64,000 nt of DNA from a virus. Numbering within the stretch: the first letter of the stretch is position 1; the number at the start of each line of letters is the position of its first letter. The stretch spans positions 1 to 64,000 of the IMG/VR virus record IMGVR_UViG_3300028610_000804. One strand, given 5' to 3'. Under the pieces are notes generated by a model. The model saw only the letters and a list, made by a program, of their open reading frames with translations. It did not search any database and was not told the DNA's origin. A program made the position numbers and the translations under genes. Positions 21,857 through 31,700 of this stretch are shown piece by piece.

Positions 21857-21957
21857 CCCTAGTGGAGAGCTTTCTAAACTTTTCGCTGGGGTTACTTCAC
21901 ACTACTGAGCTGGTAGGCTCAGAGGTAGTTGGTGGGTGGGTATTTTTAAAATAGAAT
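21857..21957 (+). terminator. Stem-loops and T-rich tract after the coat gene
   Basis: CCCTAGTG (21857-21864) pairs with CGCTGGGG (21884-21891). A second hairpin pairs ACTACTGAGC (21901-21910) with GCTCA and GTAGT (21917-21929). A TATTTTTA tract and a run of seven T follow. They may weaken downstream tail-gene transcription relative to the coat gene. The T tract is not adjacent to the stem, so termination may be partial. Confidence 0.45.
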
Positions 21958-21983
21958 TTTTTTAACTAAGCAGAAAGGTAATA

Positions 21984-22367
21984 ATGACAAACCATACAGA
22001 AGAACATGTAAATAAAGCAATCACTAAGCTAAATAATAATATGAGGCTAAAACCAACAACTACTACTAAACTGGTAGCCGTCAAAGGTCCAGGAGGTATT
22101 TGTAAAGTAAGTCTAGAAAAAGCAAAAGAACTATGTGAACGTGACGGTTTTAAAATTCATAAAGAGCCTACTATAAAAACTTCAAATGTTGAAACTGGAG
22201 AAACTTCTAGTAAAGAGGTTACTGCAGAAAGTATTCGTGATATCAGATCAAATAAAGATATGGATGTATTCGTAAAAGAGTATAGCATTGATGCAGGTTT
22301 TGTTGATGGCGATACTCTTTCAATGAAAAAAGATAAAGTAATTTCTATTCTTGAATTAGAAGAGTAG
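21984..22367 (+). CDS. Hypothetical protein, 127 aa
   Basis: AGAAAGGTAATA precedes the ATG. The protein has a beta-like segment with KVSLEKAKELCERDGFKIH and a helical end (KKDKVISILELEE). Its position between coat and connector suggests a head accessory or decoration protein. The family is unknown. Confidence 0.6.
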   Translation: MTNHTEEHVNKAITKLNNNMRLKPTTTTKLVAVKGPGGICKVSLEKAKELCERDGFKIHKEPTIKTSNVETGETSSKEVTAESIRDIRSNKDMDVFVKEYSIDAGFVDGDTLSMKKDKVISILELEE

Positions 22368-22384
22368 AGAAGGACTTTTAGAAA

Positions 22385-23257
22385 ATGTTCATAGTCGAAG
22401 ACGGTAGCGGTGTAGTCGGTGCAAACAGTTATCTATCTGTTGCAGATGCTGATGCATATTTCGTTAACCACGGAAGCCCTGCTGCTTGGGTTGATGCTGC
22501 AGCGTCTACCTCTTTGACTTTGGGCACTTTGCCCCTGGATGGTGAAACTATAACCATAGGGGCAACAGTGTACACTTACAAAACAACAGTAACCCCTACA
22601 GACGGTGAAATACCCATAGGGGCAGATGTTGCTGCATCTTTGAAAAATACTAAAGATGTGATTAATGGTGATGTTGTGAGAAATCCCGACATACCACCGA
22701 CGACAACACCACACCCAGATGTCGCTGCAGCTTTAAGCGGTACGGCTGCTGTTTTGGTTACTGCAAAGGTGGGCGGTACTGCGGGTAATTCTATTTTAGT
22801 TACAGAAACTTTTTTAAGTGCTTTAAATATTTTTTCATCTGATTTTTTAATAGGTGGAGAAGATTCTAAAGAGCAGGCGTTAATTTTTGGTACACAGTAT
22901 CTAGATTCAACATACGTACCTCGTTATATAGGTAGCAGGTTTTCTAATGAGCAGGGCCTCCATTGGCCACGTGCTGGTGTAGTTTTAAATGATGGCCGTT
23001 CTTTAGGGACAAATGAACTACCAATAGAGTTATTAAATGCTACTGCTGAGATGGCTTTAAAAGGTGTTGATGGTACAGATATATTTGATTCAGATTCAGA
23101 TAATAATGGTGTTATTGCAGAAACAGAAGTAAGAGTTGCATCACTACTTGAGCGTATTAGGTATGTTGGTGGTTTTGAGCCTATAAAAAGATATCGCAAA
23201 GTAACCGATTTACTTTGGAACATTTTACGACCAGCCGGTGAGGTACGAAGAGGATGA
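22385..23257 (+). CDS. Head-tail connector (DnaT-like/P22 gp4-like) with inserted beta domain
   Basis: The outer parts match connector proteins annotated as 'DnaT-like ssDNA-binding': the start GANSYLSVADADAYFVNHG, and the end with EQALIFGTQYLDSTYVPRY, GLHWPRAGV and NATAEMALKG. Between about residues 39 and 158 sits an extra domain (GETITIGATVYTYK...GTAGNSILVTETF). This domain also occurs four times in the tail tube protein at 33149. The connector closes the portal and joins the tail. Confidence 0.8.
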   Translation: MFIVEDGSGVVGANSYLSVADADAYFVNHGSPAAWVDAAASTSLTLGTLPLDGETITIGATVYTYKTTVTPTDGEIPIGADVAASLKNTKDVINGDVVRNPDIPPTTTPHPDVAAALSGTAAVLVTAKVGGTAGNSILVTETFLSALNIFSSDFLIGGEDSKEQALIFGTQYLDSTYVPRYIGSRFSNEQGLHWPRAGVVLNDGRSLGTNELPIELLNATAEMALKGVDGTDIFDSDSDNNGVIAETEVRVASLLERIRYVGGFEPIKRYRKVTDLLWNILRPAGEVRRG

Positions 23258-23640
23258 CACGACTTGACACTGTGTTTTTACCACTTGCTGAACGGCTTAT
23301 TAATGAGTTTGGTAAAGTAGTTATCTTTACCTCAGCTCCTCTGCCTGGGGAGTATGATCGTAATACAGGTGTAACTACACCGACATCTCAAACCACACAC
23401 ACCGCAAAAGTATCTCCCCCAGATCCATATAAAAAATTCTTTATCGATGGCGATTTAATCCAGGCAGGTGATGCAAAAGTGTTACTTGGAAATCAGGGTA
23501 ATGATTTTACACCTGTTAAAGGTGGAACTTTAAATGGTTGGAATATTGATATTGATAGTATCTGCTGGGAAGTCATTAGTACAAACCCTATTTATAGTGG
23601 TGAATCTATTGCAGCGTGGGAATTACAGATAAGGAGTTGA
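23254..23640 (+). CDS. Head closure/neck protein
   Basis: This 128-residue beta-rich protein starts MTRLDTVFLPLAERLINEFG. It contains a PDPYKKFFIDGDLIQAGDAK segment typical of phage neck proteins placed after the connector. The start overlaps the connector stop (GATGAC). The call relies on gene order as much as on sequence. Confidence 0.65.
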   Translation: MTRLDTVFLPLAERLINEFGKVVIFTSAPLPGEYDRNTGVTTPTSQTTHTAKVSPPDPYKKFFIDGDLIQAGDAKVLLGNQGNDFTPVKGGTLNGWNIDIDSICWEVISTNPIYSGESIAAWELQIRS

Positions 23641-23644
23641 GCCG

Positions 23645-24043
23645 ATGACTAGGATAGGTAGTCTTGAAAGGTTCAATAAAGAAGTAGATGCGTTCTCTAA
23701 AAATCTAACTCAAGTACAAATAGTAATATTTCAAAAAGCAATTGCAATTGAAGCCTTTAGCCGTATTGTGCAGAAAACTCCAGTTGATACTGGCCGTGCG
23801 CGTGGTGGTTGGCAAATGACAATAGGTGCGCCTGCTGAAGAAGAAACATTTAACTTAGGTGAGCCACCTGTACCTGAACTTAATTTAGGACCTTTTGAAA
23901 TCGTTTACATTGCAAACAACGTACCCTATATTATTTTTCTTGAAGAAGGTAGACCAGGACCAGGAAGCCCCCAGGCACCTAACGGTATGGTTGCAGAAAC
24001 ATTTGAAGAATTGTTATTACTTTTTCCAGGGGGGCAAGCATGA
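23645..24043 (+). CDS. HK97 gp10-like tail completion protein
   Basis: The motifs TPVDTGRARGGW (about residues 45-56) and VPYIIFLEEG...QAPNGMVAET (about 97-120) are characteristic of the HK97 gp10 family. That family helps join the tail to the head. The length of 132 is usual. Confidence 0.85.
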   Translation: MTRIGSLERFNKEVDAFSKNLTQVQIVIFQKAIAIEAFSRIVQKTPVDTGRARGGWQMTIGAPAEEETFNLGEPPVPELNLGPFEIVYIANNVPYIIFLEEGRPGPGSPQAPNGMVAETFEELLLLFPGGQA

Positions 24044-24183
24044 TTGCAAATCTTGAAACGGCTGGTACTGGATTTAATGTTGATACTATTATTACACATA
24101 AATTCGATGGCGTGGGTGAAGAGCTACCTAATGGGCCTTTAGTGGTAGTAGACCTTAACGGCAACGTAGTAAGGGGCATTTAA
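24040..24183 (+). CDS. Hypothetical protein, 47 aa
   Basis: This short acidic product overlaps the previous stop and ends 2 bases before the fibre gene. It has beta-like stretches (GPLVVVDLNGNVVRG). The function is unknown. Confidence 0.5.
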   Translation: MIANLETAGTGFNVDTIITHKFDGVGEELPNGPLVVVDLNGNVVRGI

Positions 24184-24185
24184 TA

Positions 24186-27100
24186 ATGGGCTTCCATCAT
24201 TTATTAGTAGGTGAAGATCTGCATGAACCATCAAACGTGCAGGTACGTAATATCTCAGGAGTTACTTTAACTTCTTTGAAAGTCGTTAAGTATTCTGGTT
24301 TTGATTCTGGGCTACCAACTGTTACTGCTATCACTGCAGAAACAGACGAGCCTGCTGGATTAATTAATGCTGAAATATTAAATAATTCTAATGGTTCTAT
24401 CACTGCATTAGGATTTGTTGAAGGGGTGAACACTGCTACATTTTCAAATTTAGATTTAATATTTTCTGATGCTAATGGTAATTTAACCATAACTGAAACT
24501 GGTTTAAAGGTAGGGCAAATATTACTATCAGATATAACTAATGGGGTTATTTTCGTAGACCCTGCAGGCATTGCTGGTGACGCTGGTTTAGTTACTGCTC
24601 ATGATGACGTAGATAGTGCAGGTAGTGGGTCAATAATAACTGATGCAGAAAGGCTAGGTTTGCATGCTCAAGATTCTGACACTAAACTTGATAATGGTCA
24701 GGTTAATGAAGTAACAAGTGCTGATTTAAGATTGCATTTAGATGATGGTGTACCTAATGTAAACCACTTAACAGACTTAGAATTAACTGATGTGCAAGCT
24801 ATTGATCAAGTTTTTACTGGGGCTGAAAAAACCAAATTATTTAACATTGAAGAAAATGCTAAAGATGACCAAAATGCTGCAGAGGTACCATTTGATAATA
24901 CTGCATCAGGAATGGCCGCAACAAATGCACAAGATGGCATAGATGAAAATGATGGACGTATTGACAGCCTGGAAGGTTCGACACACACACAAAATACTGA
25001 TACTAGTTTAGATAATGGGCAACCTAACGAAGTGACCGCTGCTGATTTACGAGCACATTTAGATAATACCTCAGAGCATTTTACTGAAGCAAGTATTGAT
25101 CATACAAACATCCAAAATATCGGTACTAATTCTCATAGTCAGATTGATGGCCATATGTCTGATCCAACAATTCATTTTACTGAAGGTTCAATCAGCCATT
25201 TAAATATTCAAGACATTGGTACAAACTCACACGCACAAATTGATTCGCATATTGCTGACCTTGACCCTCACCGTGAGATAGATGATGTAACCGCTTCTTT
25301 AACTACACTGTACTCGGGTACAAAAATACAAACTGAATTAGATAATATTGCTGCAGATATAGGTTCAAGACTTCTTCCACCTGTTCAAGATATTACGGCT
25401 TTAAAAGCAATCGATACTACTGTTGCAGTAGATTTCCCAGATAAGACATTAATTAATGTTGAGGATAACGGTCTGTATAGACTAGACCGGGACGCAACAG
25501 ACACAGAAGACATAGATAGAATTGTTCAGCCAACGGTGGGGGTTGGTCGGTGGTTTAAAATGACCTCTTCAATCAATGACCATAATAATTTAAGTAATAT
25601 TCAAGGCGGCACAACTGGGGAAAGAAATCACTTAACAGACGCACAGGTTATAAATCTTGATAATCAATCTGGTGTAAACACGGGTGACCAAATAGCCGCT
25701 AATGTTCCCTACGATAATACTGATTCTGGTCTAGACGCTGTTTTTGTAAAAGGTGCCCTTGATGAACTTTCAAATGCAGGTGGGGCAACGCTCGGCACAA
25801 CGTGGCGTTTTAGCACAACGATAACGGACGCCGACCCCGGAAATAAAAACTTTAGACTAAATAATGCAACACAGTCAGCATCAACATTTATGTTTATAAG
25901 TAATATTGCTGAAAGTGGTGTTGATGCTTCAAACATAATTGCTCAACTTAAAAATAATGATCGTTTGTACATTCAAGAATCAGCTGAATCAGATAATTTT
26001 CATTTAGCCAGGGTTACGGGTGACCCTACCGATGCCACAACTTATTTTAAAATTCCAATAGTAATTGAAAATTCGGGAGTTGATTTAGGAAATAATAGAG
26101 TTTGTGGAGTTATTATATTTTTTACAAGAACTGTTGCGGAACCTCTATATGATGGTGTAGATACAGAAGCTAATATTCTTGCATCAGATCCTTCTTCTTT
26201 CCCGAACCAAATATGGTTTGCTAGTGACACCAAAAATAAATTTGAATCTATAGTCCCTATACTAGGGGGTAATGCTTGGCAAAATATTACGCTACAATAT
26301 GATGCACTTACAGATGCTTTTTGTTTACCTCAAACACAAGATGGCCAAACTCAAAACTTAGGTCGAGAAACTTTTTTTCTAGCTTTTAATAATGATGTTG
26401 CAGTAACAGCATTGAACCCAAAAGTATTTAGAGCTACGGGGGCAAAAATAGGCGATGAAGATTTTCATGATGTTGTTAAGGCGCTTGCTTCAGACCCAAC
26501 GATTATTGAGGGTGGGTTATGGGGAATAAACACTACTAGTTTATTAAATAATGCAAAGGGTAAAATTACTACTTATGGTGAAGTTAAAGATACAAACACT
26601 TCCCTATGGAGTATTAATGACGTTCTGTATGTTGATCCAGTAACTACAGGAGACTTAACAAACATTAAACCAACTATTAATGCTTTTGTTGTTGGGAAAG
26701 TTTCTAAAGTAAGTGCAACTGAAGGAATAATTTTTGTTAACACAGTATCTAGTAATCAAGTAGGTGATACTCTTGTGCCTGTTGGTGTTGATAGAGTTTG
26801 GTTAACTGCTGATGAGGAAATAACTACAACACCTGAGACTGTATTTTTAGCAAAGAGAAGTGACCAAGGAACTATAACTAGCGCTACTGTTGTAGTTCCT
26901 GTTAATGATAATTCTACAATTGGATCAGATCAAGACCACCTTACAGAAGTTCTGGCTAACTCACTGAGCGCTTCTCAGGGTGAACATACAAGTCAACTAG
27001 AAATAACTGTTAATAATAGCAATGCTCAAGAGAGATTGCATATAGAAGTTTATGATTCTGATGACCAAGGAGTAGTTATTGATTCGGGTATACTCTCTGA

Positions 27101-27854
27101 ACCCGTTGGCGACTTAGGAGTACGTCCAGTTTTTACAATGCTTAGTGCTGAATTGAACATGGATGCTAACGACCAATTCTTTATAAGGTTAGTTGGCTTT
27201 CTATCACAAGATTTTATTTTTGCAGTGGGTAATCGTGTTAGATACCATGTACTTTGTGAAAAAATAGGTACGGCTGGCGGAGTAAAGAATTTCACATTAT
27301 TTTTCGGGTCCTCAAGAAGATCATTTGTTGACGCTCTAAGTCTTATAACTATAAACGATGTTGTGGGGTTAACTGAAGCAATAGATATACCAAAACAATT
27401 TGTAAGAGCTATAAATATAGACGTAACGACAAACCTAAATGTAGCTTCAGCCGATTTTGACACAGATGTTCCAGTGTTTGGTATTTCAACAACAACTATA
27501 AACGGTCTTTTTACAAGGTTAAATGATACTCAAATACAATTCGATTTTACGGGCGATGTAGAAGTTAGTAGTACCAGTGATTTAATCGGTGTAGGTGTGA
27601 ACAGAAATATTATACAAACAAGATTTCAGATAAATAACGCTTCCTTAGGTCCTGTTGGGGCGGCTTACGTTAGGAATTCTTCTGCAGCAAATCAGGGCAC
27701 CTCGTCAATATCTGATATTTTATCAGTAAATATTAATGATATTTTAACATTGGGCGCACGTAGGGAGCCTGGGCTTACTGACCCTGCTAATGTAACAATG
27801 ACAACTACAAGCGGTACAGGCACATCAGGCTTGACGATTAAGAGGATTACATAA
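24186..27854 (+). CDS. Large tail fibre or virion structural protein
   Basis: This protein of 1222 residues is rich in Asn, Asp, Thr and Val. Repeated motifs occur between residues 130 and 380: LDNGQxNEVTxADLRxHLD twice, and HFTExSIxHxNIQxIGTNSH twice. The common fibre motif AAEVPFDNTASGMAATNAQDG (broken by variation) is also seen. This repeat style occurs in phage adhesins and long tail proteins. It lies unusually early, between the tail completion and tail terminator genes. Confidence 0.75.
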   Translation: MGFHHLLVGEDLHEPSNVQVRNISGVTLTSLKVVKYSGFDSGLPTVTAITAETDEPAGLINAEILNNSNGSITALGFVEGVNTATFSNLDLIFSDANGNLTITETGLKVGQILLSDITNGVIFVDPAGIAGDAGLVTAHDDVDSAGSGSIITDAERLGLHAQDSDTKLDNGQVNEVTSADLRLHLDDGVPNVNHLTDLELTDVQAIDQVFTGAEKTKLFNIEENAKDDQNAAEVPFDNTASGMAATNAQDGIDENDGRIDSLEGSTHTQNTDTSLDNGQPNEVTAADLRAHLDNTSEHFTEASIDHTNIQNIGTNSHSQIDGHMSDPTIHFTEGSISHLNIQDIGTNSHAQIDSHIADLDPHREIDDVTASLTTLYSGTKIQTELDNIAADIGSRLLPPVQDITALKAIDTTVAVDFPDKTLINVEDNGLYRLDRDATDTEDIDRIVQPTVGVGRWFKMTSSINDHNNLSNIQGGTTGERNHLTDAQVINLDNQSGVNTGDQIAANVPYDNTDSGLDAVFVKGALDELSNAGGATLGTTWRFSTTITDADPGNKNFRLNNATQSASTFMFISNIAESGVDASNIIAQLKNNDRLYIQESAESDNFHLARVTGDPTDATTYFKIPIVIENSGVDLGNNRVCGVIIFFTRTVAEPLYDGVDTEANILASDPSSFPNQIWFASDTKNKFESIVPILGGNAWQNITLQYDALTDAFCLPQTQDGQTQNLGRETFFLAFNNDVAVTALNPKVFRATGAKIGDEDFHDVVKALASDPTIIEGGLWGINTTSLLNNAKGKITTYGEVKDTNTSLWSINDVLYVDPVTTGDLTNIKPTINAFVVGKVSKVSATEGIIFVNTVSSNQVGDTLVPVGVDRVWLTADEEITTTPETVFLAKRSDQGTITSATVVVPVNDNSTIGSDQDHLTEVLANSLSASQGEHTSQLEITVNNSNAQERLHIEVYDSDDQGVVIDSGILSEPVGDLGVRPVFTMLSAELNMDANDQFFIRLVGFLSQDFIFAVGNRVRYHVLCEKIGTAGGVKNFTLFFGSSRRSFVDALSLITINDVVGLTEAIDIPKQFVRAINIDVTTNLNVASADFDTDVPVFGISTTTINGLFTRLNDTQIQFDFTGDVEVSSTSDLIGVGVNRNIIQTRFQINNASLGPVGAAYVRNSSAANQGTSSISDILSVNINDILTLGARREPGLTDPANVTMTTTSGTGTSGLTIKRIT

Positions 27855-28409
27855 ATGAGCAGTGAAAAATTTAGGACTGGTGAAATTATACCTATCGAGG
27901 CTGTTATGGAATTGGGCGCATCGGGTGTAGTATTTATACGAGAAAAATTAAATGATGAGTATTTTGATGGGTTAGTTTTTGTAGGTACCCGTGTGTCTGT
28001 GGCTATGCTTTTAGTAGAAACTACTGTTGATAGGACATTTTGGAAATTTGATTTTAATACATCATTAGGTTTAGATACAAATAATTATGTTATTGAACCG
28101 AGAAATGAAGCGTTAACTGCAACGATACAGCCTGAAGTTTTATTTGCATATGTTGACCCGTTCTTTAATAGCCTTGAAGAAAAGGTATCGCGCATACTTG
28201 GGTTATCGCATGAAAATATTGTAATTGAATCGACAGCCTATGACCCTGTAAGCAGTCAGCCTACAGTCAGTACCGCAAAAGTTTATGATACTGCGGCAAA
28301 CGCTGCAGCGAATACGGCTTTAGGTTTGCAGGACACATACGATGTTTTGGCAACATACGACACACAGGGCAGGTTAGTTAGCTTTACTCAAACAAGAGTA
28401 GGTGGCTAA
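27855..28409 (+). CDS. Hypothetical virion-associated protein, 184 aa
   Basis: It starts one base after the fibre gene. The first half is beta-rich; near residue 95 it becomes helical with FFNSLEEKVSRILGLSHENI. The segment DPVSSQPTVSTAKVYD with AAANAAANTAL and a short Tyr/Thr-rich end resembles small baseplate or fibre-associated proteins with a coiled middle. The function is inferred from its neighbours. Confidence 0.55.
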   Translation: MSSEKFRTGEIIPIEAVMELGASGVVFIREKLNDEYFDGLVFVGTRVSVAMLLVETTVDRTFWKFDFNTSLGLDTNNYVIEPRNEALTATIQPEVLFAYVDPFFNSLEEKVSRILGLSHENIVIESTAYDPVSSQPTVSTAKVYDTAANAAANTALGLQDTYDVLATYDTQGRLVSFTQTRVGG

Positions 28410-28885
28410 TGGGTACAGGTCTTTTAACAAATGGCTATATTTGCCCACCTGGGGGTTTATCGGATTCGTTGGTCGTTGTTGTGCCAACTATGTCTGCAAT
28501 CCATAACCTTATCAGAAAGAAAATAGGAAATATTGATTTTGGTGCAGTGCCTTGTTTAATTCAATACGACAACGCACCATTTATAAAACCAAAGAAAACA
28601 CATTGGATAAGGGCTGAAATAAAAACGCTTGAATCTAAGCAAGTGATGTTTGGCAGTAAACGTACTTATCGTACTGCAGGTATCACACGTTTTCAATTGT
28701 TTGCACCCATAGAAATAGGTGATGGTGGCATGAATGAAATAAGCGATATCATCATGGATAATTTTAGAGCAATAAATGTTTCAGGTATTAGATTTAGAAC
28801 ACCCTTTACAGGTGATAGGAAAAGATTTGATTCTGAATGGATGATTTTAATTAATTGCCCGTTTCAGGCAGACCAAGTAGGTTAG
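28409..28885 (+). CDS. Tail-terminator-like protein, paralog 1
   Basis: From about residue 33 it aligns with the 32719 product: QYDNAP, then WxRxxI, a SKQVMFGSKRTYRTAG segment, GDG, FRTPFTG and EWMILINCPF. The pattern fits small phage proteins that cap the tail tube (DUF4128-like). It sits between fibre-type genes rather than next to the tail tube, so it may have been copied with them or taken a new role. Confidence 0.65.
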   Translation: MGTGLLTNGYICPPGGLSDSLVVVVPTMSAIHNLIRKKIGNIDFGAVPCLIQYDNAPFIKPKKTHWIRAEIKTLESKQVMFGSKRTYRTAGITRFQLFAPIEIGDGGMNEISDIIMDNFRAINVSGIRFRTPFTGDRKRFDSEWMILINCPFQADQVG

Positions 28886-28894
28886 GAGAATTTC

Positions 28895-30952
28895 ATGAGT
28901 GCATTAAATGCCGGACAAGCAGCCCTAAAAGTAGTTTACTGTTACGACCCAGGTACAGGAGTACCTGAAACTAAAGGCGGTGTGGCTTGGAAACTTGGTA
29001 ATGACACAACAGGAGATGGCCGCAGTGGTGATGTTGCAGGGGCTCCTTATGCTACGCCTGAACAAGCTTGGGAAGAGATACGGGCTTTTGAAGGTCAAGA
29101 GCTTGTAACTCAGGACTGGGAACTTAGATTTTTAACTGATGATGATGAAGCAAGTGCTTATGGGACCATTACCCATAACTCTGATACTACATACCCTTCT
29201 ACGGATCAATTTATATTTACATTTCGTGGATGGCTAAAAGAATGGGGTGACCAACTCTACGGGGACCAGTCTGGAAGATGGGCAAGCCAAGCCCATAAAC
29301 CAGAGTTTAGTAATTTCCAAAGAACTATAACCTCAAATTTGCATGGCCCTAAGCTGATGGAATGGAAAGATATTAGATTTGTAAATAATTCAGCTAATCT
29401 TGCAGATGTTGCTATCAGAGTTACTCTAACACAGGCAATACTAGATAGTGTCAGAATTAGATATTACGGATGTAGTCATAGTGGTACATCGACTAAAGCA
29501 GGTAATACACATGTTGGTACAACTTCACACCCAATAGCAACAAGCGCTGCTGAGATAAGTTATTCACACTCACAATTTTTTGATTGTTCAATACACCCAT
29601 TTGATAATATATTTGCAGCTGACAATGACACTTACTTCCATGTTAATTGTTATTATCACAATACTACAAAAAATATTTTAGTACATAACTGGGCTGGAGC
29701 TATAAACACAAGAACAGAAACTTTGAATTGTATTTTTAATTTAGATGGAGTAGGGCTATTATGCCATGACAATAATGTTGGGTCTTCAGATATTAGTAAT
29801 GTTTTGGTGCGTGATAATAATAGGTACTGGTTAAGAAATAGTGCTGATTTTGCAAAATGGAACTCTGCACTGCCCGTAGAAAGCTCATTTAGCCCTAGTG
29901 CAAATTATGATTTACTTAGTAGTGAAGGCGACCCTGATATAGTTTCTGATGCTGACCCATCATTAAATAACTCATCTCTAATACTTGATAAAGGTAGTAT
30001 TCCTGAAGTACTTTCTTTTCATACTGATGCATTAAGTAGTAACGACTATCAAGATTACGATTGTTTAAATTTCTTGTGGGGTGATAGTGTTGATCCCAGT
30101 ACAGCAACATCAGCAAATGGTAATGCTTTATTCTCACAGCGTGGGGTAGGGCCATGCCAAAATGCTTTAGGTATGTTGCCTCCTATTGCAGAAGTTGCGT
30201 CACCGAAAAATGTTATTACTTTTAGCCCAGTCTACTTAGCCGCAAAAGTTACTGATGATCCTGATGGTGTAGGTACAGTACAGCCTAGATTTTTACAGGC
30301 TTCAAATATTGATATGGATACTGACTTAGTTATTCTTGATGCATGGCCTTTAAATATCACGACTTCTGATAACAAAATTAATTTTACTGAAGATGGTGGT
30401 GCAGAACGTACAGCTACACTAACTGTAGGTGTCTATAATACTGTAACCGTACTTGCTGAAATTAAGACACAGATGGAAGCCGCACCAAGTGCCACAGGTA
30501 CGTACACACCCACATATAATTCCGGTACTCAGAAAATGAGTATTGCCGTTTCAGGCGCTATAACTAACTTCGTTATTCTTGCAGGTACAGGTACTGATAT
30601 TGCTAATTTCTTTTATAGATGGTCTGGGTTTAGGCCTGTTGATACAGGTAGTGCCGCAAGCCATGAAGCTGATGATACAGTATTAGAAAATTTTTACGAT
30701 GCAGCACGTGTTTACGAATTTTCAACTGATTACGATGGAGTATCTGACCCAGCTGTTAGCGGTATTTGGAATGACCTAGGCACTGGAGACCCTAGTGATT
30801 CTGGTGTCGAAGGCACTGGAGGTGTGGATGCTGAAGGGATCGATAGATGGGTACGTACTGATTTTAATAATAAATCACCAATGAATGACAATTACCATGA
30901 TGTTAAATTTAGCAGTGGTACATTCAAAAGCTCACCAGTAGGACCTACATAA
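28895..30952 (+). CDS. Large virion protein, possible beta-helix tail adhesin
   Basis: This 685-residue protein has no obvious membrane segment. Residues 150-330 show repeated short strand patterns with Asn and His (FFDCSIHPFDNIF, NTRTETLNCIFNL), like parallel beta-helix folds of tailspikes. A Gly/Thr-rich C-terminal third follows. GGAGAATTTC is the ribosome site. It probably binds the host surface. An enzyme active site was not recognised. Confidence 0.55.
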   Translation: MSALNAGQAALKVVYCYDPGTGVPETKGGVAWKLGNDTTGDGRSGDVAGAPYATPEQAWEEIRAFEGQELVTQDWELRFLTDDDEASAYGTITHNSDTTYPSTDQFIFTFRGWLKEWGDQLYGDQSGRWASQAHKPEFSNFQRTITSNLHGPKLMEWKDIRFVNNSANLADVAIRVTLTQAILDSVRIRYYGCSHSGTSTKAGNTHVGTTSHPIATSAAEISYSHSQFFDCSIHPFDNIFAADNDTYFHVNCYYHNTTKNILVHNWAGAINTRTETLNCIFNLDGVGLLCHDNNVGSSDISNVLVRDNNRYWLRNSADFAKWNSALPVESSFSPSANYDLLSSEGDPDIVSDADPSLNNSSLILDKGSIPEVLSFHTDALSSNDYQDYDCLNFLWGDSVDPSTATSANGNALFSQRGVGPCQNALGMLPPIAEVASPKNVITFSPVYLAAKVTDDPDGVGTVQPRFLQASNIDMDTDLVILDAWPLNITTSDNKINFTEDGGAERTATLTVGVYNTVTVLAEIKTQMEAAPSATGTYTPTYNSGTQKMSIAVSGAITNFVILAGTGTDIANFFYRWSGFRPVDTGSAASHEADDTVLENFYDAARVYEFSTDYDGVSDPAVSGIWNDLGTGDPSDSGVEGTGGVDAEGIDRWVRTDFNNKSPMNDNYHDVKFSSGTFKSSPVGPT

Positions 30953-30953
30953 A

Positions 30954-31700
30954 ATGGCTAACTTTTTGTTCACTAGGAAATTTTCAAGTTCTAACCCTGC
31001 AGTGTGGGCTTTAGATGAGAACTATTCTAAACGTACACGTAAATTCTCAAGCTCTAATCCGGCTGTATGGGCATTAGACGAAAACTACTCATTTAGAACT
31101 AGGAAATTTGCCAGTTTTCAACAAGGCGTAAATTTTACAATAAATGAACCGCCTATAGTGGCTAACCCTATCCCTGATCAACAAAATTTAGAAGATGAAA
31201 TATGGGATTTTATTTTTGCTGAAGACACTTTTGAAGATCCTGAAATGCAGCCGTTAACATACACTGCAACAAAAGGTGATGATTCACCTCTTCCAGCCTG
31301 GATAACTTTCACAGGGGCCACCCGTAGATTTGTAGGTACCCCTACTAATGATGATGTGGGTTTTTTAGATATCAAAGTTATTGCTGAAGATGATGTAGGT
31401 AGCACTGTTTCTGACACATTCCAACTTGAAATAATAAATGTGAATGATGGCCCTACTGTAGACCAAGGGATATCAGACCAGATAGCTACAGCTGACACAG
31501 CCTTTAATTTCCAATTTCCTAGTGATGCTTTTGAAGATATCGATGGGGACACGCTGACCTATACAGCCGAACTTGAGAATGGCGACCCGCTACCAAACTG
31601 GCTTATGTTCGATTCATCAACCAGGACATTTAGCGGGGTACCCGCCACAGATGACATAGGAAGTTTGAACATCAAAGTTATTGCAGAGGATGGGAACTAA
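30954..31700 (+). CDS. Cadherin-like (He_PIG/CADG type) virion protein
   Basis: Residues 60-248 hold two Ig-fold domains of the dystroglycan/cadherin-like type: each has FEDxxxxxLTYTA, LPxWxxF, a T/SRxFxGxPxxDDxG motif and a final DIKVIAEDD or NIKVIAEDG. These domains often bind sugars or calcium. The N-terminus has two 21-residue repeats (RKFSSSNPAVWALDENYS) with identical protein but different codons, and a third degenerate copy. It is probably a surface adhesin or fibre linker. Confidence 0.7.
   Translation: MANFLFTRKFSSSNPAVWALDENYSKRTRKFSSSNPAVWALDENYSFRTRKFASFQQGVNFTINEPPIVANPIPDQQNLEDEIWDFIFAEDTFEDPEMQPLTYTATKGDDSPLPAWITFTGATRRFVGTPTNDDVGFLDIKVIAEDDVGSTVSDTFQLEIINVNDGPTVDQGISDQIATADTAFNFQFPSDAFEDIDGDTLTYTAELENGDPLPNWLMFDSSTRTFSGVPATDDIGSLNIKVIAEDGN

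Noticed and set aside
21895-21935. tRNA-like text after the coat gene
   Set aside because: GAGCTGGTAGGCTCAGAGG looks like a D-arm, but no acceptor or T-arm could be found; it is better described as a hairpin.
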